Shown: positions 1 through 9,640, numbered from the stretch's first letter. The stretch is DNA of 64,000 nt from Marinobacter daepoensis DSM 16072 (GCF_000421165.1 NZ_ATWI01000011.1:344637-408636), one strand, 5' to 3'. The notes: generated from the letters alone by a model not told the origin. Program-made: numbers and translations.

Positions 1-168
1 CCGGTAACCTGGACCATGGATGGCGAGCAGTACGTTTCCGTGGCTTCCGGCTGGGGCGGCGCGGTGCCACTCTGGGGTGGCGAAGTTGCCAAGGTGGTCA
101 AGGACTTCAACCAGGGCGGTATGGTCTGGACGTTCAAGTTGCCCAAAGACCGGTTGGCTAGTAACTGA
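1..168 (+). CDS. PQQ-dependent alcohol dehydrogenase, C-terminal 55 residues only
   Basis: The reading frame is open from base 1 to the TGA at 166-168, so the gene begins outside the window. The visible tail has the pattern [19 protein letters not shown] followed by a Gly-rich turn, which is the final propeller blade of the methanol/ethanol quinoprotein family. These periplasmic enzymes oxidise primary alcohols to aldehydes using PQQ and pass electrons to a c-type cytochrome. ExaC, the PQQ biosynthesis genes and ErcA/ErcS downstream fit this role and suggest an ExaA-type ethanol dehydrogenase. The exact subfamily cannot be decided from 55 residues. Confidence 0.85.
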   Translation, partial: PVTWTMDGEQYVSVASGWGGAVPLWGGEVAKVVKDFNQGGMVWTFKLPKDRLASN

Positions 169-181
169 TCTGCACTGCGTG

Positions 182-213
182 AAAAAAGGTCGCCCCCGGG
201 CGACCTTTTTTTT
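182..213 (+). terminator. Rho-independent terminator of the alcohol dehydrogenase
   Basis: The stem GGTCGCC/GGCGACC (188-194 with 199-205) has a four-base loop, is preceded by six A and followed by eight T. It starts 14 bases after the stop codon and, because A and T tracts flank it, could also stop the convergent gene on the minus strand. Confidence 0.9.
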
Positions 214-230
214 GCCTGCCGGGCCTGAGG

Positions 231-827
231 TTACTCCATGGCTGACTCGGCATCTTTATAGAGCGACCGGACCGGCTTGGCAAACACCTTCCGGACCATG
301 GGCTCAAAGTAATCCAGAGGCAGCGTCTCTGCATCCGGATCGAACGCTGGCGAGTCGTACTTGCTGACGAACTCGACGGTACGTTTGAAATGGGGATGAT
401 CCCGGTAGTGATTGCGCTTATCGCGGTCCATACCGAGGTAGTGAAAAAAGTAATAGCCCTGGAAAATCGCATGGTGCTTGATCATCCAGTGATTGGCTTC
501 GCTGACAAACGGCTCCAGCAAAACCGCGGCCACATCGGCGTGATTGTAGCTGCCGAGCGTGTCCCCGATGTCGTGGAGCAGGGCGCAGACCACATACTCG
601 TCGTCTTTGCCATCCCGGTGCGCCAGTGTGGCGGTTTGCAGGCAATGGGTCAGTCTGTCAACGGGAAAACCGCCGAAGTCACCGTCCAGAAGGCGCAGGT
701 GATCCAGAATGCGGTCTGGCAGTTCCCGGGCAAACTCACCGAACTGTTTGGCGATGAGGTGCCAGTCCTCGGCGGTGCCGTCTTTCATGTGATGAAACTG
801 TGCTTTGGGCATGGTGCTCTGGTTCAT
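231..827 (-). CDS. HD-domain metal-dependent hydrolase or oxygenase-like protein
   Basis: A 198-residue protein with an HD-type metal site: an early His, then CALLHDIGD near residue 85, then spaced His in NHWMIKHH and a late Asp. The layout resembles the small HD proteins related to PhnZ and myo-inositol oxygenase, which can hold two irons, but no substrate can be read from the sequence. The start is chosen because AGGAGA lies six bases upstream of the ATG. The gene ends convergently with the alcohol dehydrogenase and follows the aldolase-like gene by 14 bases on the same strand, so the two probably form an operon. Confidence 0.75.
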   Translation of the reverse strand: MNQSTMPKAQFHHMKDGTAEDWHLIAKQFGEFARELPDRILDHLRLLDGDFGGFPVDRLTHCLQTATLAHRDGKDDEYVVCALLHDIGDTLGSYNHADVAAVLLEPFVSEANHWMIKHHAIFQGYYFFHYLGMDRDKRNHYRDHPHFKRTVEFVSKYDSPAFDPDAETLPLDYFEPMVRKVFAKPVRSLYKDAESAME

Positions 828-841
828 GATTGTTCTCCTGA

Positions 842-1618
842 TCAGTTCCGGAAGCCCGGGTCTGTGCGGTCGAGTTTTCGCAGCAGGCCGGGCCAGGCCA
901 GTTGCCCCCCCATCCCTTTGGTTACCTGTTTGGCCTGGGCCTGAATGGTGCTCAGGATGTCATCCGGAATGTGGACAAGGGTATCTCCTGAAGCCATGGC
1001 CTGAAGCTGGATTTCACAGGCTCTTTGCAGGATGTACATGCCCAGAAACGCCTCAGCGACGCTGGTGCCGGTGGTCAGCAAGCCGTGATTCCGCAGAATC
1101 ATGAAGTTGTTGGTGCCAAGGTCTGCCTGCAGACGGGCTTTTTCATCTTCGCGCAGGGCCACGCCCTCGTAATCATGGTAGGCAAGGTTCGACAGCGGGA
1201 ACAGGCTCTGCTGGGACAGCGGCAGCAGACCGTGCTTCTGGGTTGAGACCGCGACACCTTCGGTGGTGTGGGTATGCATGACGCAGGCGGCGTCTTCCCG
1301 AACGGAATGCACGGCGCTGTGAATGGTGAAGCCGGCGGGGTTTACATCAAAGTCATCGGGATTGAGTTTGTTTCCGTGCTGGTCAATCCGAACCAGGCTG
1401 GAGGCCGTGATCTCATCGAACATCATGCCGTAAGGGTTAATCAGAAAGTGATGTTCCGGGCCGGGAATGCGAACTGAAATATGGGTGAAGATCAGGTCAT
1501 CCCATCCGTACATTGCGATCAGACGGTAGGCGGCCGCAAGGTCAACGCGGAGTTGCCACTCTTGCGCACTGACCTGAGATTGCTTCGACGGAATGTTCAA
1601 TGGTGCAGACATGCTCAT
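842..1618 (-). CDS. Class II aldolase/adducin-family protein
   Basis: A 258-residue cytoplasmic protein spanning the whole class II aldolase domain. The zinc ligands expected for the family are visible as HTH in CVMHTHTTEG and the later His in LRNHGLL, with a Glu between them. Family members cleave or epimerise small sugar phosphates or act on related hydroxy acids; the substrate is not evident. It lies upstream of the HD-domain gene on the same strand. Two in-frame ATG codons (1618 and 1612) are possible starts. Confidence 0.85.
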   Translation of the reverse strand: MSMSAPLNIPSKQSQVSAQEWQLRVDLAAAYRLIAMYGWDDLIFTHISVRIPGPEHHFLINPYGMMFDEITASSLVRIDQHGNKLNPDDFDVNPAGFTIHSAVHSVREDAACVMHTHTTEGVAVSTQKHGLLPLSQQSLFPLSNLAYHDYEGVALREDEKARLQADLGTNNFMILRNHGLLTTGTSVAEAFLGMYILQRACEIQLQAMASGDTLVHIPDDILSTIQAQAKQVTKGMGGQLAWPGLLRKLDRTDPGFRN

Positions 1619-1745
1619 AACCTCGGGGAATCCGATTGTTGTTGGAATGGATCGGTTCCGAGTCTAGGACGATCAATGGCCAACAGACTGTCAAATCGTT
1701 TACATTTAGTGGTGTTCCATTGTCTTTGAGTTCCCGAGGTGATCA

Positions 1746-2438
1746 ATGTCGATACCCGATGTTCGGGCGGTGATGAGGTCCTGTCTGTTGTTGGAGGGGT
1801 TCCCGGAAGCGGCCTTCCGGGAGGTGGCCGCGATGACCAGAATCCGGCGATTCCGGGCCGGAGATCCGATCTATGACCGGGGCTCAATGCAATCCACGCT
1901 CTGTGTGATTGCCAGTGGCACGGTACGTATCACATCGGTGAACGCGGCGGGGCGAGAGGCCACCTTGATCATCTTCAATGCCGGGTCCTGGTTTGGCGAT
2001 ACGGTCTTTTCTCCCGGAATGCCTCGTGTGTTCGGTGTCACGGCCCATGAGGAGGTGGTCATTCTGGAGTTGCCCGGTGAGGGGTTCCGCCAGTTGATGG
2101 CGAAATACCCGGAGAGTTATCCGCGGGCTCTGGATCTGGTCAGCCGACGGCTCTGGTCGGCCATGTCCATTATCGAAGACGATGCGCTGCGGGGGGTGGT
2201 GGCGCGCATTGGCCGACGGCTTTTGTTTCTGGCGGATATTCAGGGGGCTCATTCTGGTGGGGCGGTGACCATCCGGCTCACGCGTGAGCAGCTTGCCAAC
2301 ATGATGGGAATGACCCGGCAGGGTGTGCATGCCCGCATCAGGGAACTTGAAACGATGGGGTTCGTTACCCTGGATTACGGGCGGATTACGTTGTCTTCAC
2401 CGGAGGCGCTGGAAGCGTATATCCGCACACTGGATTAA
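1746..2438 (+). CDS. Crp/Fnr-family transcriptional regulator
   Basis: A 230-residue protein with a cyclic-nucleotide-binding-like beta roll (about residues 15-125, including GSWFGDTVF), a dimer helix and a C-terminal winged helix (about 150-220, with LTREQLANMMGMTRQGVHARI as recognition region). It lacks the Cys cluster of oxygen-sensing Fnr, so the effector is probably not an iron-sulfur cluster. It is divergent from the aldolase/HD pair across about 125 bp, so control of that pair is a reasonable inference. Confidence 0.85.
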   Translation: MSIPDVRAVMRSCLLLEGFPEAAFREVAAMTRIRRFRAGDPIYDRGSMQSTLCVIASGTVRITSVNAAGREATLIIFNAGSWFGDTVFSPGMPRVFGVTAHEEVVILELPGEGFRQLMAKYPESYPRALDLVSRRLWSAMSIIEDDALRGVVARIGRRLLFLADIQGAHSGGAVTIRLTREQLANMMGMTRQGVHARIRELETMGFVTLDYGRITLSSPEALEAYIRTLD

Positions 2439-2452
2439 TGGATCTTGCCGGG

Positions 2453-3514
2453 TCAGGTCAGCCAGGCGGGCGTCCTTCTGCGTGGGGGCAGCAGTCTCGG
2501 GCGAGCGGCAATGCCGCGTTCTTTGCGCCATTGGCGTGGACTTGCCCCATACCACCGCTGGAAGGCCCGTGAAAATGCGGCGAGATCCGAGTAGCCCAGA
2601 ATGCCAGACAGCTGGGTCAGACTGATGGTTGACTCCTTCAGGTAACGCTCGGCCATACTCTGGCGGGTTTCATTCAAAAGTTTCTGGAAGGAGGTGTTTT
2701 CCTGTGCAAGGTATCGCTGAAGTGATCGAGGGCTGAGCATCATGTAGTCGGCGATGAGCTCAATGGTGGCCTGGCCATTGGGCAGGAAGCTCCGCATCAG
2801 GCGCCGGACATAATCCGGCAGCTCTCGTACGGTGAGTGCGTCCATCTTTTCCAGATGTTCCCGTATGAGTGCGTGCAGCTCAGGGTCGGAATCGCTCAGG
2901 GGCAGGTTCAGCAACTGGGCGTCGAATACCCAGCCATTGCTTGTGCTGTTGAACTGGGGAGTTACGCCGAGGATCCGGGCATAGGTATGAGCGGGGCTGC
3001 CGGCACCATGCCTGAAGTGAACGCCGGAAGGTTTCCAGCACGACCCCATCAGCATTTTCATGAGTGACTTGCCAACCCCGATTGCCAGTTCAACGATCTG
3101 ACGGCTGGGGACGCCATCCTCCAGGGCCGGCTCATAGGTGAGAACGGCCATGCCCTCTTCCACAGAGGTGGCGACCTCGGCCGCGCTGGAATGCAGGTGG
3201 TAGTAGTGGGTGAGCTCGCTCAGCGAACCGCCCACCGTATTGGCGTTTTTGAACAGATAAAGGAGTCTTCCGAAGACAGCGGTACCCTGAAAGGCACCGT
3301 ACTCCAGTCCGAACAGGGGGTTGCCGGATTCCCGGGCACAGATCTCCAGAAGCTGGGCCATCCGGGAGTAGGGAATCAGGTTGTCCGGCTGCGTCAGTGT
3401 ATCCTGAGGCAGGCCCGCCTGGGCCAGCGCCTCCCGGTAGTCCAGTTGATATCTGCTACAGAATTCGTCGAGCTTCGTCAGGGTGGAGGCTCTGGAAAGG
3501 TTGGTTCCGTTCAT
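2453..3514 (-). CDS. AraC-family regulator with N-terminal ligand-binding domain
   Basis: A 353-residue protein. Residues about 20-200 match the arabinose-binding-like domain of OruR/ArgR-type AraC regulators, and about 240-335 hold the two helix-turn-helix motifs (MMLSPRSLQRYLAQE and LSGILGYSDLAAFSRAFQRW). It ends convergently 14 bases from the Crp/Fnr gene. It diverges from the acyl-CoA ligase across 232 bp, which makes that ligase its most likely target. The ligand is unknown. Confidence 0.88.
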   Translation of the reverse strand: MNGTNLSRASTLTKLDEFCSRYQLDYREALAQAGLPQDTLTQPDNLIPYSRMAQLLEICARESGNPLFGLEYGAFQGTAVFGRLLYLFKNANTVGGSLSELTHYYHLHSSAAEVATSVEEGMAVLTYEPALEDGVPSRQIVELAIGVGKSLMKMLMGSCWKPSGVHFRHGAGSPAHTYARILGVTPQFNSTSNGWVFDAQLLNLPLSDSDPELHALIREHLEKMDALTVRELPDYVRRLMRSFLPNGQATIELIADYMMLSPRSLQRYLAQENTSFQKLLNETRQSMAERYLKESTISLTQLSGILGYSDLAAFSRAFQRWYGASPRQWRKERGIAARPRLLPPRRRTPAWLT

Positions 3515-3746
3515 GTTCTCGGTCTGGTGCTTGGTGTTGTTATGCGCCCAGTCTGTCTGGGTTGGCGCAAGTAATCAAGGTCTGGCGTCAGGTGCAAAGT
3601 TATTCATTGTCTCTGGTCTTTATTGTCGCAAATTATCAAGTTTTGGGCGCCTTCTATCAGGTTTGTGGTTGTGGGGTGCGCGAGGATTCAAAATGGCCGT
3701 CACCGGCCATTGGCATAACAACTTATAAAACCCTACAGGAATAAAC

Positions 3747-5372
3747 ATGAAACCCTGGCTTGATTCCTACCCCAGTGATGTACCCCACACCATTAACGCA
3801 GATGCCTACCCGTCTGTTCTTGGCCTGTTTGAGGATGCTGTACAGAAGTTTCCCGGACATGTGGCGTTGGAGTGTTTTGGAAAATCCCTGACCTACCGGG
3901 AGCTGGACAAAGAGTCTGACGCTTTGGCATGTGCGTTACAAAGCCAGTATGGCGTAAGAAAGGGTGACCGCATTGCAGTGATGCTGCCCAATATTTTCGC
4001 GTATCCCATCGCCCTGCTGGCGGTGCTGAAAACCGGGGCCATTCAGGTTAACGTGAACCCTCTGTATACGCCGAGGGAACTGGAGCATCAGCTCAACGAT
4101 TCGGGCGCAGAGACCATCCTCATTTACTCCGGATCAGCGCCCTCGCTGGCCGCTATCCGTGACAATACGTCAATTGCCCAAGTCATCACTGTTAATCCGG
4201 GCGACGGTGCAGGGCTTGCCATTCCGGGAGGAGATATTTCGGCTGAGCTCGGCCAGCATACCCCGCTGGCGGACCTGCTTGAACAGTACGCCGGAAAACA
4301 GCCTGAAAACGTACCTCTGTCCGGAGACGATGTTCTGTTTCTTCAGTACACCGGTGGCACAACGGGCCCGTCCAAAGGTGCCACGCTGACCCATCGAAAC
4401 CTGATTGCCAATACGTTGCAGTTCCGCAGCTTCATACCGGCGGCCAACGCACCCGGAGATGAAGTGGTGGTGCTCGCTCTGCCGATGTATCACATTTTCG
4501 GCCTGATGATTTACGTTGCGTATGCAGCCATTGGCTCAAAATCCATCCTGATTCCCAACCCCCGGGATATGGATGCCTACCTGGGCGCCATCAAGGATTC
4601 CGGGTTCTCGGTGATTGGTGGCGTGAATACCTTATACGCGGGAATGACCAAGCATCCGCTGTTCAAGGACATTGATCTGTCCCGCTATAAAGTCGCCTTT
4701 GGCGGTGGCTCCAAGATTTTCCCGAGTACCTCTGAAGCCTGGAAGGCGCGCACCGGCGCTCATATTGTCGAAGGTTTTGGCCTGTCGGAAACGGCGCCGA
4801 TTCTGACCCTGAACCTGATGGGGCAGGAAAGTTTCAGCGGAACCGTGGGCTACCCGGTGCCGTCAACCGAAGTCAGGGTGATTGATGAGAACGAGCAGGA
4901 AGTCCCGGTCGGAACGCCAGGGGAATTGTGCGCCCGTGGGCCGCAGGTAATGAAAGGATACTGGAACCGGGTACAGGAAAGTGAAGCCACGTTCACCCGC
5001 GACGGATTCTTCAAGACCGGCGATGTGGCCGTTATGCACCCGGACGGGCAGTTCGAGATTGTTGACCGTAAGAAAGACATGATTCTCGTGTCGGGCTTTA
5101 ACGTGTATCCCAATGAAGTGGAGGCCGTGGCTACCGAGTTACCGTCGGTCAGCGAAGCGGCCTGCGTTGGTGTACCTGATGAAAAAACCGGAGAACGCAT
5201 CCGGTTGTTTGTGGCCCCGGTGGCTGGTGCGGACATTGATGAGGAGGCGCTGATCCGTCACTGCCGTCAGAGTCTGGCCAGTTACAAAGTACCCAAGGAA
5301 ATTCGGGTTCTGGATGAGCTGCCCAAGTCCAATGTGGGCAAGATTCTTCGTAAGGATCTCAGGAACGTCTGA
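3747..5372 (+). CDS. Acyl-CoA ligase (AMP-binding, FadD-like)
   Basis: A 541-residue ANL-superfamily enzyme that activates a carboxylic acid to its CoA thioester through an acyl-AMP. The phosphate-binding loop YTGGTTGPSKGA is near residue 201, the A5-type motif GFGLSETAP near 346, the TGD motif (FKTGDVAV) near 423, and the catalytic Lys in PKSNVGKILRK near the C-terminus. Length and order match medium/long-chain ligases. The start has GGAAT just upstream of ATG. It stands alone beside a divergent AraC regulator; activating acids made by the alcohol/aldehyde route is an inference. Confidence 0.88.
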   Translation: MKPWLDSYPSDVPHTINADAYPSVLGLFEDAVQKFPGHVALECFGKSLTYRELDKESDALACALQSQYGVRKGDRIAVMLPNIFAYPIALLAVLKTGAIQVNVNPLYTPRELEHQLNDSGAETILIYSGSAPSLAAIRDNTSIAQVITVNPGDGAGLAIPGGDISAELGQHTPLADLLEQYAGKQPENVPLSGDDVLFLQYTGGTTGPSKGATLTHRNLIANTLQFRSFIPAANAPGDEVVVLALPMYHIFGLMIYVAYAAIGSKSILIPNPRDMDAYLGAIKDSGFSVIGGVNTLYAGMTKHPLFKDIDLSRYKVAFGGGSKIFPSTSEAWKARTGAHIVEGFGLSETAPILTLNLMGQESFSGTVGYPVPSTEVRVIDENEQEVPVGTPGELCARGPQVMKGYWNRVQESEATFTRDGFFKTGDVAVMHPDGQFEIVDRKKDMILVSGFNVYPNEVEAVATELPSVSEAACVGVPDEKTGERIRLFVAPVAGADIDEEALIRHCRQSLASYKVPKEIRVLDELPKSNVGKILRKDLRNV

Positions 5373-5400
5373 GCACTGGATAACCTGCTTCAGACTGACG

Positions 5401-5422
5401 CGGGGCTCGTTGCGGAGCCCCG
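5401..5422 (+). terminator. Probable terminator after the acyl-CoA ligase
   Basis: CGGGGCTC pairs with GAGCCCCG around a six-base loop 29 bases after the stop codon. The following run is C-rich then CTCTTG rather than a clean T tract, so efficiency may be modest. Confidence 0.5.
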
Positions 5423-5593
5423 TGCCCCCCTCTTGTCATTCCCCCGTCATGATCGCCCCGCCATTTACTACCAAGGGATGAGTTTTTCACCCCCATGGGA
5501 TCATTCACCAATCCTGGTTTGACGACTACATTGAATAGGTAAACGCGAAAGGCCGCGTTGGCAAGCGACAAACACAACAATGAGGTCAATGTC

Positions 5594-7114
5594 ATGATCT
5601 ACGCACAACCAGGAAAGGAAGGTTCCGTTGTTTCTTTCAAATCCCGCTACGAAAATTACATTGGCGGCGAATGGGTAGCACCGGTTAAGGGCCAGTATTT
5701 CGAGAACATCACGCCTGTCACCGGCGAGGCTTTTTGTGAGATTCCCCGTTCGACGGCGGAAGACATTGAACTGGCACTGGACGCTGCACACAAGGCCGCA
5801 CCGGCATGGGGCAAGACCTCCCCCACCGAGCGCTCTAACATCCTCCTGAAAATTGCCGACCGCATTGAAGCCAACCTGGAAAAACTGGCTGTGGCCGAGA
5901 CCTGGGATAACGGCAAGGCGGTTCGTGAAACCCTGAATGCGGACATCCCGCTGGCGGCAGACCACTTCCGCTACTTTGCTGGCTGTATCCGGGCCCAGGA
6001 AGGTCATATGGGTGAAATTGACCACAACACCGTGGCCTATCACTTCCATGAGCCGCTGGGTGTCGTTGGTCAGATTATTCCCTGGAACTTCCCGCTGCTG
6101 ATGGCCGCCTGGAAACTGGGCCCCTGTCTGGCTGCCGGTAACTGTACTGTGCTCAAGCCTGCGGAGCAGACGCCGGCCAGCATTCTGGTGCTGATGGAGA
6201 TCATCGGTGATCTTCTGCCGCCGGGTGTTCTCAATATTGTTAACGGGTATGGCATTGAGGCCGGTCAGGCGCTGGCGACCAGCAAACGCATCGCGAAGAT
6301 TGCCTTCACCGGATCGACTCCGGTGGGTTCTCACATCCTGAAATGTGCGGCTGAGAACATCATTCCGTCCACCGTTGAGCTGGGAGGCAAGTCGCCGAAC
6401 ATCTACTTCTCCGATGTCATGAAAGCCGAGCCGGAATTCATCGACAAGTGCGTTGAAGGTCTGGTTCTGGCCTTCTTCAACCAGGGCGAGGTCTGCACCT
6501 GTCCGTCCCGTGCACTGGTTCAGGAAGACATGTTTGAAGCGTTCATGCAGAAGGTGGTCGAGCGCACCAAGGCCATCAAGCGCGGTAACCCGCTGGATAC
6601 CGAAGTTCAGGTTGGCGCTCAGGCATCGAAGGAACAGTTCGACAAGATCATGTCGTACATGGAAATTGGCAAGCAGGAAGGTGCGGTTGTTCTGGCCGGC
6701 GGTGACCGGGAACACCTGGATGACGAGTTCAACAACGGTTTCTACATCCAGCCGACCCTGTTCAAAGGCGATAACAAAATGCGCGTCTTCCAGGAGGAAA
6801 TCTTCGGGCCAGTGGTGGGTGTGACCACTTTTAAAACCGAAGAAGAAGCGCTGGCCATCGCCAATGATACGGAATTTGGTCTGGGCGCTGGCGTCTGGAC
6901 GCGGGATACCAACCGTGCGTATCGCATGGGCCGGGCGATCCAGGCCGGTCGGGTCTGGATGAACTGCTATCACGCCTACCCGGCTCACGCCGCGTTTGGT
7001 GGTTATAAGCGTTCGGGTGTGGGGCGTGAAACCCACAAGATGGCTCTGGATCACTACCAGCAAACCAAGAACCTGCTGGTGAGCTACGACACCAACCCGC
7101 TCGGATTCTTCTGA
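5594..7114 (+). CDS. exaC: NAD-dependent acetaldehyde dehydrogenase (ExaC type)
   Basis: A 506-residue aldehyde dehydrogenase that oxidises the aldehyde produced by the PQQ alcohol dehydrogenase to the acid. It begins [10 protein letters not shown] and ends NPLGFF, closely matching ExaC of Pseudomonas aeruginosa in length and wording. The catalytic Cys is in GEVCTCPSR and the general-base Glu in [19 protein letters not shown] and [10 protein letters not shown] form the cofactor site. A TTG start at 5558 is possible, but ATG 5594 matches the family start. Monocistronic by appearance, with terminators on both sides. Confidence 0.95.
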   Translation: MIYAQPGKEGSVVSFKSRYENYIGGEWVAPVKGQYFENITPVTGEAFCEIPRSTAEDIELALDAAHKAAPAWGKTSPTERSNILLKIADRIEANLEKLAVAETWDNGKAVRETLNADIPLAADHFRYFAGCIRAQEGHMGEIDHNTVAYHFHEPLGVVGQIIPWNFPLLMAAWKLGPCLAAGNCTVLKPAEQTPASILVLMEIIGDLLPPGVLNIVNGYGIEAGQALATSKRIAKIAFTGSTPVGSHILKCAAENIIPSTVELGGKSPNIYFSDVMKAEPEFIDKCVEGLVLAFFNQGEVCTCPSRALVQEDMFEAFMQKVVERTKAIKRGNPLDTEVQVGAQASKEQFDKIMSYMEIGKQEGAVVLAGGDREHLDDEFNNGFYIQPTLFKGDNKMRVFQEEIFGPVVGVTTFKTEEEALAIANDTEFGLGAGVWTRDTNRAYRMGRAIQAGRVWMNCYHAYPAHAAFGGYKRSGVGRETHKMALDHYQQTKNLLVSYDTNPLGFF

Positions 7115-7127
7115 TCTGCAAGCGTCG

Positions 7128-7152
7128 GGGGCTCCCCACACGAGCCCCTTTT
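7128..7152 (+). terminator. Terminator of exaC
   Basis: GGGGCTC pairs with GAGCCCC around a seven-base loop, followed by TTTT, 13 bases after the exaC stop. Confidence 0.75.
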
Positions 7153-7242
7153 CGTGTGACCGCACAGGGACCGTGCATCTGTTGAGCCCGGTACTTGCCG
7201 GGTTGCTCCTCACGGAGCGCGGGATGTTCTACCACTCTCCTT

Positions 7243-7266
7243 AGGCCCCTCCCAGGGCCTTTTTTT
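7243..7266 (+). terminator. Second terminator-like hairpin before acuR
   Basis: AGGCCC and GGGCCT pair around CTCCCA and are followed by seven T. It insulates acuR from exaC readthrough. A small transcript between the two terminators (about 7153-7243) cannot be excluded, but nothing else supports one. Confidence 0.65.
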
Positions 7267-7284
7267 GTGCCTGTTTGTTTTTTC

Positions 7285-7299
7285 TAGACGAGTGGTCTA
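7285..7299. promoter_or_regulatory. AcuR-type operator, copy 1
   Basis: The 15-base inverted repeat TAGACGAGTGGTCTA (TAGAC N5 GTCTA) lies upstream of the TetR-family gene. A second copy starts 34 bases downstream. The position and shape suit autoregulation. Confidence 0.75.
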
Positions 7300-7318
7300 A
7301 AGTTGCTTTATGTTTTTG

Positions 7319-7333
7319 TAGACGACTGGTCTA
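7319..7333. promoter_or_regulatory. AcuR-type operator, copy 2
   Basis: TAGACGACTGGTCTA is the same TAGAC N5 GTCTA palindrome as the upstream copy, with a one-base change in the spacer. It ends 14 bases before the chosen start codon of acuR, so bound repressor would block transcription of acuR and the co-transcribed reductase. Confidence 0.75.
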
Positions 7334-7347
7334 AATAGGGCGAGGTG

Positions 7348-7983
7348 ATGGACGAAAAAACGGTAAAACGCAAACGCGGTCGCCCTCCGAAGCATCAGGG
7401 CGCCGGATACCAGGACACGCGTCAGGCTCTGATTGACGCGGGCCTGGCCGTGCTGACGGAGAAAGGCTATTGCTATACCGGGCTGGATGAAATTCTGCGC
7501 CGTGCCGGTGTGCCAAAGGGGTCCTTCTACCATTACTTTGAGAACAAAGAAGCGTTTGGTCGTGACCTGATCGAGGCTTATGGGCGTTTCTTTGCTCGCA
7601 AGCTGGAGCGCTCCTTTTCGGATGCCTCTCTGAGCCCTCTGGCGCGCATCGACGCATTCGTTGAAGGCGCGAAAGCCGGAATGGAGAAGTATGGGTATCG
7701 GCGTGGTTGCCTGATTGGCAATCTGGGGCAGGAGATGAGCGCGTTGCCTGAGAGTTTTCGGGTGCTGCTGCGTGAGACGTTTGTGGACTGGGAAACCCGG
7801 GTTGCCCGGGTGCTGGATGAGGCGCGGCAGGCGGGAGAGATCCCGGCTCACGCAGAGACTCAACTGCAGGCCCGGTTCTTCTGGATCGGCTGGGAAGGTG
7901 CGGTACTTAGGGCAAAACTGGAGCAGTCCTCTCGGCCACTGGGCCAGTTCGCCCAAGGTTTCATGGCGCTCGTGCGCGCCTGA
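7348..7983 (+). CDS. acuR: TetR-family repressor, AcuR-like
   Basis: A 211-residue repressor with a basic N-terminal arm (KRKRGRPPK), a TetR helix-turn-helix around residues 35-65 (GLDEILRRAGVPKGSFYHYF) and an all-helical ligand domain. It is directly followed by a YhdH/AcuI-type reductase, the arrangement in which AcuR responds to acrylate and related three-carbon compounds. GTG at 7345 is an alternative start; ATG 7348 is preferred with GAGGTG just upstream. Two palindromic operators precede it. Assignment rests on the pairing and operators more than on unique residues. Confidence 0.8.
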   Translation: MDEKTVKRKRGRPPKHQGAGYQDTRQALIDAGLAVLTEKGYCYTGLDEILRRAGVPKGSFYHYFENKEAFGRDLIEAYGRFFARKLERSFSDASLSPLARIDAFVEGAKAGMEKYGYRRGCLIGNLGQEMSALPESFRVLLRETFVDWETRVARVLDEARQAGEIPAHAETQLQARFFWIGWEGAVLRAKLEQSSRPLGQFAQGFMALVRA

Positions 7984-8025
7984 TGCAAGCAGTTCAATTC
8001 ATGTAGACGGATGACCGGAGGGTTT

Positions 8026-9009
8026 ATGTTCAAAGCTATTCTGATGGAAGGCAGCCGGGGGGATCAGCAGGTTTCCCTGGCATCGGTCGATGAAGCTCAG
8101 TTGCCAGAAGGTGATGTAACGGTTGAGGTGGCCTACAGCACGTTGAACTATAAGGATGCCCTGGCCATTACCGGCCGGGCGCCGATTGCCAAATCCTACC
8201 CCATGGTTCCGGGCATTGATCTGTCGGGGACGGTCACAGAGTCCACCAATCCGGCCTTCAGTGCCGGGGATCAGGTGGTGCTGAACGGTTGGGGCGTCGG
8301 AGAGAAGCACTGGGGAGGGCTGGCTCAGAAGGCCCGGTTGTCGGGGGACTGGCTGATTCCCCTTCAGGCGCCGTTCACCCCTCGCCAGGCCATGGCCATT
8401 GGCACGGCGGGATACACCGCGATGTTGTGCGTGATCGCTCTGGAGAAACACGGAGTAACGCCGGATTCCGGTGACATTCTGGTCACCGGGGCAACGGGTG
8501 GTGTGGGTAGTGTTGCGATCGCGATTCTGGCCAAGCTGGGTTATTCCGTCACAGCGGTGACGGGGCGGTCGGAAGAAGCGGCCTACCTGAAGTCGCTCGG
8601 CGCCAGGCAGATTCTGGACCGTGCTGAGCTGAGCGGGCCGGGTAAACCCTTAGCCCGTGAGACCTGGGCGGGCGCCATTGATGTTGCCGGAGGTCAGGTG
8701 CTGGCGAACGTCTGTGCCGGGATGAAGTATGGAGGCGTTGTCGCCGCCTGTGGCCTTGCGGCCGGCATGGATTTCCCGGCCACGGTTGCCCCATTCATTC
8801 TGAGAGGTGTAACCCTGTGCGGTGTGGACAGTGTGATGGCGCCCAAGGCGGATCGTCTTTACGCCTGGAAGCGGTTGTCTGAGGATCTCTCGCCCGATTT
8901 GCTGGATAGCATGATCACTGAGGTAGCGTTTGAGGACGCCATTGAGGCCGCCGGTCAGTTGATGGATGGCAAGCTTCGGGGGCGCATCGTTATTCCGGTC
9001 GCCGGTTGA
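8026..9009 (+). CDS. acuI: NADPH-dependent acrylyl-CoA reductase family (AcuI/YhdH)
   Basis: A 327-residue medium-chain reductase without the zinc Cys set, as expected for quinone-oxidoreductase-like members. It has the N-terminal GroES-like fold ([14 protein letters not shown]), then the Rossmann loop [14 protein letters not shown] near residue 150. AcuI proteins reduce acrylyl-CoA to propionyl-CoA and detoxify acrylate. An upstream in-frame ATG at 8011 overlaps the GGAGGG ribosome-binding site, so 8026 is chosen. It lies 42 bases after acuR and is probably co-transcribed with it. Confidence 0.87.
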   Translation: MFKAILMEGSRGDQQVSLASVDEAQLPEGDVTVEVAYSTLNYKDALAITGRAPIAKSYPMVPGIDLSGTVTESTNPAFSAGDQVVLNGWGVGEKHWGGLAQKARLSGDWLIPLQAPFTPRQAMAIGTAGYTAMLCVIALEKHGVTPDSGDILVTGATGGVGSVAIAILAKLGYSVTAVTGRSEEAAYLKSLGARQILDRAELSGPGKPLARETWAGAIDVAGGQVLANVCAGMKYGGVVAACGLAAGMDFPATVAPFILRGVTLCGVDSVMAPKADRLYAWKRLSEDLSPDLLDSMITEVAFEDAIEAAGQLMDGKLRGRIVIPVAG

Positions 9010-9050
9010 TGCCGGTGTTTACCAACCAACAATAAGACAGAGGACGCTGT

Positions 9051-9629
9051 ATGTCAGAATTGAAAGAGCAGCCCATAAGCCGGTTCCCGGTGCCAGACCT
9101 GAATGCATTGCCTGAGGATATCCGGGATCGGATACTGAGGGTGCAGGAGAAATCGGGGTTCATCCCGAATGTGTTCCTGGCTCTGGCTCATCGCCCGGAT
9201 GAGTTCCGGGCCTTCTTTGCGTATCACGACGCGTTGATGGAAAAAGACAGCGGGCTCTCCAAGGGCGAGCGCGAAATGATTGTGGTGGCCACCAGCAACC
9301 TGAATCAATGCCAGTATTGTGTGGTGGCCCACGGAGCGATTCTGCGGATTCGGGAGAAGAACCCGCTGATTGCCGATCAGGTGGCTGTGAACTACCGGAA
9401 AGCGGATATTACAGATCGGCAGAAAGCCATGCTGGATTTCGCCGTGAAAGTCTCACAATCTGCGTACGCGGTGAGTGATGACGACTACGCGCGATTGCAC
9501 GCCCACGGATTTACCGATGAAGATGCCTGGGATATCGTGGGTATCACGGCATTTTTTGGCTTGTCCAATCGTATGGCGAATGCCACCAGCATGCGGGCAA
9601 ACCCTGAGTTCTATTCGCTGGGCCGATGA
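9051..9629 (+). CDS. AhpD-like peroxidase-related protein (CMD domain)
   Basis: A 192-residue all-alpha protein of the carboxymuconolactone decarboxylase superfamily. The redox pair is in NQCQYCVVAHG near residue 87, with the nearby His and upstream Glu of the AhpD proton relay. AhpD-type proteins reduce peroxides through the CXXC pair. It follows acuI by 41 bases on the same strand and may belong to that operon, perhaps protecting against reactive intermediates. It ends convergently with the NosR-like gene. Confidence 0.85.
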   Translation: MSELKEQPISRFPVPDLNALPEDIRDRILRVQEKSGFIPNVFLALAHRPDEFRAFFAYHDALMEKDSGLSKGEREMIVVATSNLNQCQYCVVAHGAILRIREKNPLIADQVAVNYRKADITDRQKAMLDFAVKVSQSAYAVSDDDYARLHAHGFTDEDAWDIVGITAFFGLSNRMANATSMRANPEFYSLGR

Positions 9630-9640
9630 GCGCCGGGGCT

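Noticed and set aside
5501..7213. A long open frame on the minus strand opposite exaC (about 570 codons).
   Set aside because: It mirrors the codon pattern of exaC, has no family features and no ribosome-binding site; the plus-strand gene is certain.
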